DNA of 9,439 nucleotides from NCBI GenBank assembly GCA_022791475.1, contig JAAVZD010000081.1, positions 1 to 9,439 on the forward strand, read 5' to 3'. Both the position numbers and the translations under genes were made by a program. The notes under the pieces were generated by a model. That model made no database searches and was not told the origin of the DNA. It saw only the letters and a list, made by a program, of their open reading frames with translations. Positions 1 to 5,360 of the stretch are shown one piece after another. How positions within the stretch are numbered: the first letter of the stretch is position 1; every line of letters begins with the position of its first letter. Source of the stretch: Clostridia bacterium. GTDB lineage: Bacteria; Bacillota_A; Clostridia; TANB77; CAG-508.

Positions 1-18
1 CACCACTTTACAACTTTT
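1..18 (+). repeat. Left terminal inverted repeat of the IS
   Basis: CACCACTTTACAACTTTT is perfectly inverted at 1452-1469. It overlaps the last two bases (17-18) of the transposase stop codon, TTA on the plus strand at 17-19. Confidence 0.9.
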
Positions 19-1261
19 ATAAGTGAATTCCCTGTCGCCCAACCAACTGTTTTAAGGCTTTTATAACAATATTTGATTTTATACTGTTTTCGATGTTTTT
101 TACGAAAGTGGCATAAAATATCTGTTTCCTGATCTGTTCACTAAGCGCAAAACGGAATTCCTGCACGCTTACTGATTGATATCCATAAAATAGTTTATCA
201 CTATATGGCAATAGTTTCATTGCGCAGTATGAAATATTGATCAGATTAACCAGCATTTCAATGCCTTTGCGGCTTCTGACCATATAGCTGCAAAGCGACC
301 AGAATGTCTTTTGCTCATAATAGCTGACTTCGATGTTCCATCTGAAAGCGTAAAGGAACAGGGGGACAAACTGCATCCCGTCACTGCCGGTCTGATTCAG
401 AGGGGATTTTTCCTGCCATGCGCAGAATATCTGGAGCTGTTCTGGAAAAATGGTACTGAAAAACAGGCGTCTGCTGCCGGATTCCTTTTCCGGGGATGTC
501 ACAAATGCCATCACTGTCCTTTTGCCGAAAATATTTGTAAGGACACGGCGCATAGCTGTGTAATAATCACCAATTTTTTCATCGGACAGACTAAAATCAT
601 CCTGGATGGAGAGCCTTTTCCCGTGCAGTGCAGGCCGTCCCATTTTCCCTGTCCGCTGCGGCGGCAGGTCATAAATAACGGAGTCGGATCTTGCGTTTCC
701 TATAAGGTCAAGGTTTTCATACTCATCCACGATGGAAACAAGGTTCTTCTTTACATACCAGCTGTCACAGAGAATGATGACATTTTTCATAGTTTTGAAT
801 TCCGGCATGACCTGGCGCACCATAGATGCAGCCAGTTCCAGTTTGGATTCCTTTTTCTGCCACATGCGGTAACCAAGCGGGACGGAAAGGTAATGTACCC
901 TGTTTTTGTCCCATACCGGGACGCAGAGCATTACGCTTACGAAGCAGTGCCCGTTCAGATAATTTGAGCCGTTATGCGCTGCATGGTCAAAAAGTTTAGA
1001 AACATCTTCAAATTTTTTGCCAAACTTCGCAACCATCGTATCATCAATGCACAGAAAAACAGGCTGTGTATCCAGCTTTTCAGGAATAAGCTTCAGGGCC
1101 ATGCCCGCAGTGACGTTCATAAATCTGGAATAATCTGCCTTTGCATAGGAGCATGCGTAGTAAAATGCATTCAGGGACTTTTTTGTAAACCCTGATAAAA
1201 AATGTCTGTACAGCGAGCGGATGGAATCCGCCGACTCCATAGCCAGCATAGATAAAACCAA
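17..1261 (-). CDS. DDE transposase, IS4 superfamily (possibly start-defective)
   Basis: The protein carries the IS4-type DDE signatures. The first aspartate is in VFLCIDDTM (residues 73-74), the second is D166 in VIILCDSWY, and the glutamate is E311 in FRWNIEVSYYEQK, which matches the Y/R-x-IE-x(5-6)-K box of the family. It should cut at the 18-bp repeats and move the element. The start chosen here is TTG at 1261, the first conventional initiator, but it lacks a ribosome binding site. The same frame stays open upstream to 1375 and encodes 36 plausible N-terminal residues (SDLLYNENNLIG..., then FSAPTVETL). ACG occupies 1367-1369, where an ATG preceded by AAAGAGAG would be expected. The gene may thus be silenced or weakly translated. 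Family membership rests on motifs only; the exact IS family (IS4, IS701 or other) is not resolved. Confidence 0.85.
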   Translation of the reverse strand: MVLSMLAMESADSIRSLYRHFLSGFTKKSLNAFYYACSYAKADYSRFMNVTAGMALKLIPEKLDTQPVFLCIDDTMVAKFGKKFEDVSKLFDHAAHNGSNYLNGHCFVSVMLCVPVWDKNRVHYLSVPLGYRMWQKKESKLELAASMVRQVMPEFKTMKNVIILCDSWYVKKNLVSIVDEYENLDLIGNARSDSVIYDLPPQRTGKMGRPALHGKRLSIQDDFSLSDEKIGDYYTAMRRVLTNIFGKRTVMAFVTSPEKESGSRRLFFSTIFPEQLQIFCAWQEKSPLNQTGSDGMQFVPLFLYAFRWNIEVSYYEQKTFWSLCSYMVRSRKGIEMLVNLINISYCAMKLLPYSDKLFYGYQSVSVQEFRFALSEQIRKQIFYATFVKNIENSIKSNIVIKALKQLVGRQGIHL

Positions 1262-1351
1262 TAAAAACAGGGTTTCTACAGTTGGTGCGGAAAAAGTTTT
1301 AAAATAAATATAAAAATAACGGTACAGTCTACCAATTAGGTTATTTTCGTT

Positions 1352-1416
1352 GTATAATAAGTCTGACGTACAGGGTCACTCTCTTTCGTATAGTTTTGTT
1401 TGCAAACTTATTATAC
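1352..1416 (-). promoter_or_regulatory. Subterminal 11-bp inverted repeat carrying -10 boxes
   Basis: GTATAATAAGT at 1352-1362 is perfectly inverted at 1406-1416, 43 bases apart. Each arm contains TATAAT. On the minus strand the distal arm (1410-1415) is placed to act as the -10 box of the transposase promoter, though no convincing -35 is seen. In a longer transcript entering from outside, the arms would pair around the AAAGAGAG and the ACG codon, which could mask translation as in other IS elements. That role is inference. Confidence 0.4.
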
Positions 1417-1451
1417 ACCCGAAAGTGCCTTGTGCGTTATTTTAATTCTCA

Positions 1452-1469
1452 AAAAGTTGTAAAGTGGTG
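1452..1469 (-). repeat. Right terminal inverted repeat of the IS
   Basis: AAAAGTTGTAAAGTGGTG is the exact reverse complement of 1-18. The next pair of bases outward from the repeat core (19 and 1451) no longer matches, which fixes the inner edge. Confidence 0.9.
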
Positions 1470-1743
1470 TATAATTAATACAGATATAAGATATTATATA
1501 TTTTTTATCTATAATTGTATTAAATAAAAGTCTGTAATTACTGACAAATGCCTTTAAACCTTTTATTCATGCGTATTTTATCCGTCAGTATTTTTAATTT
1601 TATCTGTAACGGTGTCAGTAAAAAGCGTTACAATGAACTATGCATATAAATGATTACTGTTATTGTAGGTCGAATAATAAAACTACATTTGAGGTGTGTA
1701 ATATAGATTATCTGTATTTATAGAAAAGGACTTTCAGAAAAAA
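1470..1743. repeat. Long direct repeat, copy 1 (ori-like)
   Basis: This stretch recurs at 1964-2237 with only a handful of substitutions and two compensating 1-base indels (an extra T in the T-run of copy 2, and one base fewer near GATTATCTG). It opens with about 60 bp of nearly pure A+T. Next come ACTGAC (1540-1545), CGTCAGTA (1583-1590) and GTGTCAGTA (1612-1620), the last inside an inverted repeat GTAACG/CGTTAC (1606-1631). No ORF with a ribosome binding site is seen. The architecture of AT-rich block plus repeated short motifs next to a replicative helicase gene suggests an origin or partition site. The IS abuts its left edge, so the true unit may be longer. Confidence 0.8.
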
Positions 1744-1963
1744 GTGATAATGGGTCTGTCAGTATTAGTGTTACACATTTTAAATTTAAAAAGTGAAATA
1801 CACGAAAACGTAAGCAGATAAAGGGTTTGCAGACATTACATTATCTTATATACCGTATGGTGGGATAAAGAAGTCTGACATACGGAAAGCCTGTTTTTAC
1901 AAGGGTTTATGAGGATTTTAAGTGTTTTGTCAGTGATGGCAGACATTTCTACGAACCTTTATA
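1744..1963. other. Spacer between the long direct repeats, no gene
   Basis: I see no supported ORF here. It holds two more copies of the short motif found in the repeats (TGTCAGTA at 1757-1764, TGTCAGTG at 1929-1936) and a 14-bp perfect palindrome TTTTAAATTTAAAA (1778-1791). It also has an inverted repeat CCGTATG/CATACGG (1853-1859 and 1879-1885) and a direct repeat GCAGACATT (1829-1837 and 1939-1947). With the flanking repeats it forms one continuous gene-free, motif-rich region. Confidence 0.6.
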
Positions 1964-2237
1964 TATAATTAATACAGATATAAGATATTATATATTTTTT
2001 TATCTATAATTGTATTAAATAAAAGTCTGTAATTACTGACAAATGCCTTTAACTACTTTATTCATGCGTATTTTAGCCGTCAGTATTTTTAATTTTATCT
2101 GTAACGGTGTCAGTAAAAAGCGTTACAATGAACTATGCATACAAATGATTACTGTTATTGTAGGTCGAATAATAAAACTACATTTGAGGTGTGTAATATA
2201 GATTATCTGAATTATAGAAAAGGACTTTCTGAAAAAA
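1964..2237. repeat. Long direct repeat, copy 2 (ori-like)
   Basis: Near-identical partner of 1470-1743 at an offset of 494-495 bp. It contains the same AT-rich block, ACTGAC (2035-2040), CGTCAGTA (2078-2085), TGTCAGTA (2108-2115) and the GTAACG/CGTTAC inverted repeat (2101-2126). Its right end runs into the U-tract of the helicase terminator at about 2232-2237, so the repeat stops just outside the replication operon. Confidence 0.8.
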
Positions 2238-2274
2238 TATCCCTTAGACGTATTATTACGCCTAAGGGATATTT
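2229..2274 (-). terminator. Intrinsic terminator of the helicase operon
   Basis: The arms AAATATCCCTTAG (2235-2247) and CTAAGGGATATTT (2262-2274) pair perfectly over 13 bp. CGT/ACG extends the stem after one mismatch and the loop is ATTATT. On the minus strand the stem runs into a T tract (2232-2237). It lies 25 bp past the helicase stop codon. Confidence 0.9.
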
Positions 2275-2299
2275 AGTGGAATTATGTATATGATTTTTT

Positions 2300-4015
2300 T
2301 CAATCATCACTATTACTGTTATCCGTATCATCATCATTACCGGGATTAATGCCGGCTGTACAGGCATCCCGAAATATTCCTCCTGTTCTTTCAATTTTTT
2401 TCTTTATCTTAACCCTTCCGTCTTCTGTTTTTGGGTTGTACATCCAGTCTTCGCACTTATACTCGTCGAGCAGCGGTTCGTCACAGTCCATGCGTCCGGA
2501 AACTCTTTTCGGACTCTTTGGATCAACGTAATACCAGTCGCTGACAGCTCCAACGGCTTTTTTTACATCCTCGATAAATGTATTTCTGCCCTGAACTGTA
2601 CCGTTTGGATTGTTTTTTTTGAACCAGTTTTTATACATATCAAATAACAGCGTGGATGGAAAGCAGTCCCAGCAGGCTTCTGATGTAACCTCTGACAAGA
2701 AATCTCTAACCGGGTCATTATAAGTCTTGTATTTTTCCAAAGCCTTTTCACATGACTCTGGTACTTTGATTTCGTAATAATTCATGTTGAGAATCTTGTA
2801 CAATACATATTCCAGAACGTCTTTTCGGTTCAGATAATCGTTCTTGATGTATTTTCGTTCTATACCTGTGTAGCATTTTGTAAACGGAATGAAAATCTGC
2901 CGTCTGTAAAAGCTTTCGGATTTATCTTTGGTACGTGGCATTTCGTTTACACATTGAACCATGAACCCCTTGAACTGATAGGCAATCGGTGTCTTGAACT
3001 TACGGTTGATCTGAATCACATCGTTTGTAATAATAGCCTTTAAGTTTGCAGCTTTATCAATGAACGTGCCGACATCGTTTTCATCTGTGATGATAGAACT
3101 TGCGTGAATCAAAGGCTCTAACATGAAGTCTTTCCCAAAGTCGGACAGCGGGATAGCAGCACACGTGCGCTCGCCTGCGAGGTTTCGCATCAGAACACAT
3201 AATGTTCCTTTTCCATTGTTGCCCTTCTCTGATACAAACCAGGCTGCTTTATTCCAGCGTACGTTTGGCCGGATGATGGCTCCCATGATCTGCCAGATAC
3301 ATTCGGCAATATCGTCATCATCAAACAATTCCTTGATCCAGTCTTCTACATTCCAATCCGTATTGTCTTTTGGATTATGAATGGTAATATTGGATGCAAC
3401 GGGGTTGTAATCCACACGGCATTTTGCTGTGAACACTTTTTCAGAATCAAATGGTTCCAGAATCTTGGTTTTGTAATTAAAAATGCCGTTATTGACAGCA
3501 ATCAGATCTGGGTCGCTGCAGCGTTCTACGCGGTCTGCTTCTATTCGTAAAATGTTCATAGTCTGTTTGATTTGTACTTCTGTTAATCCTGGATTGAATT
3601 CAGATATTTTGTTTTCAATTTCTTTCTCTCTGGATATGTAGATTCCCTTGTCCGGGCCGTCTTCCTGATAAATACCCAGAATGTCGTAGCTTTCGTCTGT
3701 ACCCTTGCCTGCACAGTTGATGTTCTTGATAGAATACATGTGTAACATGATCTTTGCAATCATGAATGGTTCCAGGTCAGTTGGTACTGACATTTTTGAT
3801 CCTTTTGGAGCTGTTTCATTGTGTCTGCGGAATTCATTTTGTGTCAGGCTGATAACCTGTTCTGTGATATCTTTTGGATCGCTGTAAGCGTCTATAGTGT
3901 TGTTTTCCAGAAAACTGTTTACACACATATCCAATGCATGGCTTCGTGAAGATGGAAATGACAGTGTAATATCAGCATCAAAGTCATCCGTCTGCGGTAC
4001 GATTAAATCTCTCAT
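2300..4015 (-). CDS. D5/P4-family SF3 replicative helicase (phage/plasmid type)
   Basis: This 571-aa protein has the features of phage/plasmid P4-family helicase-primases. A D5_N-like segment (about 170-260, NNGIFNYKTKILEP) leads into a superfamily 3 helicase. Walker A is EKGNNGKGT (263-271, K269), Walker B is SSIITDEND (D311-E312), motif C ends in N357 (KGFMVQCVNEMP), and the arginine-finger region is YRRQIFIPF (R371-R372). Known members are hexameric ATPases that melt and unwind an origin. No prim-pol or Toprim primase motifs are apparent in the first 160 residues, so priming may depend on the host or on another gene. The C-terminus is an acidic D/N/S-rich tail. The start ATG overlaps the stop of the 63-aa gene (ATGA), and GGGAGG inside that gene is an excellent ribosome binding site. 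Origin-like repeats lie just downstream. Confidence 0.92.
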   Translation of the reverse strand: MRDLIVPQTDDFDADITLSFPSSRSHALDMCVNSFLENNTIDAYSDPKDITEQVISLTQNEFRRHNETAPKGSKMSVPTDLEPFMIAKIMLHMYSIKNINCAGKGTDESYDILGIYQEDGPDKGIYISREKEIENKISEFNPGLTEVQIKQTMNILRIEADRVERCSDPDLIAVNNGIFNYKTKILEPFDSEKVFTAKCRVDYNPVASNITIHNPKDNTDWNVEDWIKELFDDDDIAECIWQIMGAIIRPNVRWNKAAWFVSEKGNNGKGTLCVLMRNLAGERTCAAIPLSDFGKDFMLEPLIHASSIITDENDVGTFIDKAANLKAIITNDVIQINRKFKTPIAYQFKGFMVQCVNEMPRTKDKSESFYRRQIFIPFTKCYTGIERKYIKNDYLNRKDVLEYVLYKILNMNYYEIKVPESCEKALEKYKTYNDPVRDFLSEVTSEACWDCFPSTLLFDMYKNWFKKNNPNGTVQGRNTFIEDVKKAVGAVSDWYYVDPKSPKRVSGRMDCDEPLLDEYKCEDWMYNPKTEDGRVKIKKKIERTGGIFRDACTAGINPGNDDDTDNSNSDD

Positions 4016-4203
4016 AATATTTTCCTCCCGTTATCGTAACTATTATTATCCTGCAGGACTTCGACTGCATGGACATATCCCTCATTATTGTTTTCCTGCT
4101 GCACTTGGCTGATAATATCAGCCAATGCCTGCGGATCGCCGTACACGGCATACTGTGATGCCGCTTTTTTAATCTGTGTTAGAAAATTGTCTCTAACATT
4201 CAT
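4012..4203 (-). CDS. 63-aa hypothetical protein coupled to the helicase
   Basis: I do not recognise this small protein. It is acidic to neutral, Q/N-rich and predicted mostly helical (begins MNVRDNFLTQIKKAASQYAV). I chose ATG at 4203 because AGAAAGGAA sits 9 nt upstream. A TTG at 4212 in the same frame is too close to that ribosome binding site. The stop codon overlaps the helicase ATG by 4 bp, so the two are almost certainly co-translated. That suggests an accessory replication role (loader, regulator or structural partner), but nothing in the sequence proves it. No clear promoter precedes it; see the RNA gene and terminator just upstream. Confidence 0.75.
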   Translation of the reverse strand: MNVRDNFLTQIKKAASQYAVYGDPQALADIISQVQQENNNEGYVHAVEVLQDNNSYDNGRKIL

Positions 4204-4247
4204 GGTTACCAATTCCTTTCTTATAAAATTTTTGGTCTATATGTACT

Positions 4248-4262
4248 TTATGAAGTATTCAT
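4248..4262 (-). promoter_or_regulatory. Four-codon leader ORF (MNTS) with strong Shine-Dalgarno
   Basis: On the minus strand, AAAGAGGTGAT (about 4268-4278) precedes ATG-AAT-ACT-TCA-TAA at optimal spacing. A 9-codon ORF beginning further upstream ends in TGA overlapping the same ATG. There is no longer frame behind this site, yet it is one of the best matches to the anti-Shine-Dalgarno sequence in the window. It could be a minimal leader peptide or a ribosome standby site for the 63-aa gene 45 nt downstream. A chance or decayed start is also possible. Confidence 0.35.
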
Positions 4263-4300
4263 AAATTATCACCTCTTTCCATACGCATTGAAAAAGTACG

Positions 4301-4372
4301 AAAAAAAGCGGTGCAACAATATAAACTCTCATTAACAATGAATGTTAATTAGAATTTATATTATTACACCGC
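4301..4372 (-). terminator. Unusually long intrinsic terminator of the RNA gene
   Basis: Two 30-nt arms, 4308-4337 and 4343-4372, enclose a 5-nt loop (ATGAA). The base of the stem is GCGGTG/CACCGC, and on the minus strand it is followed immediately by TTTTTTT (4301-4307). Of four non-Watson-Crick positions, three (4314, 4317, 4326) are G-U in minus-strand RNA but C-A in plus-strand RNA. This strand bias supports the hairpin acting in minus-strand RNA. It lies between the RNA body and the helicase operon, so any read-through would feed replication genes. Confidence 0.85.
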
Positions 4373-4539
4373 CAGCACTACCGGCCCTATCAGAAACTTC
4401 CTCTGATGTTGGCTATTCCAATGCGATATATATTTCTACCACATCCGTTCTGTGCCAGCCCGCTATATTCGGAAGTTGAATAAGCTTGTATCTCTGTCAG
4501 CCGGAATTACCGTGGCGAAATTAATATTTTTTTTGTACG
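4308..4539 (-). ncRNA. Candidate structured non-coding RNA with kissing loops
   Basis: This gene-free interval has its own promoter (TTGACA-17-AATAAT) and its own terminator. It contains no ORF longer than a few codons with a ribosome binding site. In minus-strand RNA the hairpin 4466-4482 (stem UAUUC/GAAUA) presents the 7-nt loop AACUUCC. The hairpin 4389-4407 (stem AUCAGA/UCUGAU) presents the 7-nt loop GGAAGUU, its exact complement, so the loops can kiss. Further hairpins are CACA/UGUG at 4440-4454 and UUGG/CCAA at 4409-4421. CGCCA (4513-4517) with UGGCG (4370-4374) and CCGGC (4500-4504) with GCCGG (4381-4385) could close the fold. I do not recognise a known class (not a T-box, tRNA, tmRNA or hammerhead core). 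It may be a trans-acting RNA, a replication-control RNA, or a leader/attenuator for the helicase operon. Confidence 0.62.
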
Positions 4540-4545
4540 TTTCCC

Positions 4546-4574
4546 ATTATTTCACAAAAATAAATGTTTGTCAA
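4546..4574 (-). promoter_or_regulatory. Sigma-A promoter of the RNA gene
   Basis: On the minus strand a perfect -35 TTGACA (4569-4574) is followed after exactly 17 bases by AATAAT (4546-4551), five of six matches to the -10 consensus. Transcription should begin near 4538-4540. It is the best promoter in the left two-thirds of the window and faces a region with no protein gene for about 330 bp. Confidence 0.75.
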
Positions 4575-4586
4575 TATAAATTTTAA

Positions 4587-4638
4587 TAAAAAAACAAACC
4601 GTTCCCGTACAGCCGCAAAAGCTGTCTGGGAACGGTTT
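4587..4638 (-). terminator. Intrinsic terminator of the small-gene operon
   Basis: AAACCGTTCCC (4596-4606) pairs perfectly with GGGAACGGTTT (4628-4638). An inner helix ACAGC/GCTGT (4609-4613 and 4621-4625) closes a CGCAAAA loop. On the minus strand the stem is followed by G and a run of seven T. It lies 27 bp after the stop of the 66-aa gene and just before the RNA promoter, so the RNA gene is insulated from the operon above. Confidence 0.9.
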
Positions 4639-4665
4639 TCAAATATAGAAAGAGATAATTTACTG

Positions 4666-4866
4666 TCATGATCCGTTTTGCTGGTCTTCTAATATCTGTG
4701 CGTTTTGCAGGACGTCGTCAATCATATCTGCTGCTAACCGTCCGACTGGTATGTATGCATCTTTCAAGACTTCATGCATAACATCAGGATTTTTCAGCAG
4801 CCGTTTTAGTTCCGCTGCTTTTTCCTCAATTTCTTTTTCTTCGATCGCTTTTTCTTTTTTTCTCAT
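4666..4866 (-). CDS. 66-aa hypothetical protein, charged helical
   Basis: This is not a family I recognise. The first 25 residues are strongly charged (MRKKEKAIEEKEIEEKAAEL) and look like a continuous alpha-helix or short coiled coil. A second amphipathic segment follows (PVGRLAADMIDDVLQNAQIL). No membrane segment or signal peptide is seen. The start ATG at 4866 is preceded by AAAGGAGGA at good spacing, among the strongest ribosome binding sites here. It follows the 124-aa gene by 18 bp and ends just before a strong terminator, so it is the last gene of that operon. The size and position fit accessory genes of phages and integrative elements, but no function can be assigned. Confidence 0.78.
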   Translation of the reverse strand: MRKKEKAIEEKEIEEKAAELKRLLKNPDVMHEVLKDAYIPVGRLAADMIDDVLQNAQILEDQQNGS

Positions 4867-4884
4867 TGTACTTGGTTCCTCCTT

Positions 4885-5259
4885 TTATGCTGCTATGTCT
4901 GGTTTGTATCCAAATAAGCCTTCATATGCATTAATATACCATGCAGTCTCTGATTCCGACGCGGTGTTTGTTTCGAGTTTTTCGCGCTCGAAAGTAAAGA
5001 GATCCAGAATTAATTTCTGCTGTTTTTCTACTGTCTGGTCGTAATCAGCAATTTCCATAGCCAGCTCATCATAGCCGAGTGCATAGACAGGCTGCAGTTT
5101 GTAGCTTTTTATCTGAAATATGCTTAACGGGCCGGCTTCTGTTTTGTTGGAAGTAATAATGACCACATCCCCGCTCTTACGCATTTTAATCTCTATCATT
5201 CCGTCTGCACTTGCCTCCAGCCTCCTGCGCAGTTCATTTTTGATTTTATCTATCATCAT
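4885..5259 (-). CDS. 124-aa hypothetical protein
   Basis: I do not recognise this protein. It begins with a charged helical stretch (MIDKIKNELRRRLEASA). A short beta-rich segment follows (GMIEIKMRKSGDVVIITSN). A longer mixed region ends in NAYEGLFGYKPDIAA. It is probably cytoplasmic, with no signal peptide, no membrane segment and no obvious catalytic or zinc motif. Two adjacent ATG codons occur at 5259 and 5256; the first is 7 nt from a CAGGGGGA ribosome binding site and is used here. The ATG overlaps the stop of a possible 34-aa ORF upstream, and the 66-aa gene follows by 18 bp. It is the largest gene of an operon that lies just upstream of the replication module, as is common for phage and ICE accessory genes. 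Confidence 0.78.
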   Translation of the reverse strand: MMIDKIKNELRRRLEASADGMIEIKMRKSGDVVIITSNKTEAGPLSIFQIKSYKLQPVYALGYDELAMEIADYDQTVEKQQKLILDLFTFEREKLETNTASESETAWYINAYEGLFGYKPDIAA

Positions 5260-5360
5260 GCGGCTGTCCCCCTGTAATATGTGTAACTTGTATTTTCGCG
5301 TTTTATCCCGGCACGCCTGCGTGCTCTTTCGTTATGCCTTTCAGAAGCCGTATATGCCAT
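5256..5360 (-). CDS. Possible 34-aa basic peptide (doubtful)
   Basis: An ATG-started frame of 34 codons ends in TGA overlapping the ATG of the 124-aa gene (ATGA), the arrangement typical of translational coupling. The peptide is very basic, with an arginine cluster (NERARRRAGIKREN) that could bind nucleic acid. Against it, there is no Shine-Dalgarno sequence before the ATG. A competing frame, 5303-5437 (44 aa, MLLNAHIRVIINYS...), does have AAGGA about 10 nt before its ATG and is also open. At most one is likely to be real. No function is inferred. Confidence 0.35.
   Translation of the reverse strand: MAYTASERHNERARRRAGIKRENTSYTYYRGTAA

Larger units (their letters stand above)
1..1469 (-). 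mobile_element. Insertion sequence, IS4 superfamily, apparently complete
   Basis: An 18-bp perfect inverted repeat bounds the element: CACCACTTTACAACTTTT at 1-18 and its exact reverse complement at 1452-1469. It encloses one transposase gene on the minus strand, whose stop codon lies inside the left repeat (17-19). The first base of the window coincides with the outer end of the left repeat, so the left flank and any target-site duplication cannot be seen. The right end abuts the AT-rich sequence TATAATTAATACAG at 1470, which is also the first base of a large direct repeat shared with 1964. The element therefore landed at or inside that repeat. About 200 bp of non-coding DNA separates the first usable start from the right repeat. 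Confidence 0.88.

Noticed and set aside
311..967. Plus-strand open frame of 218 codons inside the transposase region.
   Set aside because: It is antisense to a transposase with clear DDE motifs, and its translation has no recognisable domain. It is a shadow frame.
1744..1963. Rolling-circle origin or single-strand origin because of the CCGTATG/CATACGG stem.
   Set aside because: No HUH-type Rep gene is in the window and the stem is only 7 bp with a 19-nt loop. The SF3 helicase suggests theta-type or phage-type replication instead.
1470..2237. CRISPR array.
   Set aside because: There are only two long copies (about 274 bp), with no short regularly spaced repeats and no cas genes.
4308..4539. 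Retron msr-msd, because a long imperfect hairpin follows short stems.
   Set aside because: No reverse transcriptase gene is present in the window, and the T7 tract right after the stem fits a terminator better.
4308..4539. Known ribozyme or T-box leader in the RNA candidate.
   Set aside because: No CUGAUGA/GAAA hammerhead core, no T-box AGGGUGGNACCGCG-type motif and no tRNA T-loop consensus was found by eye.
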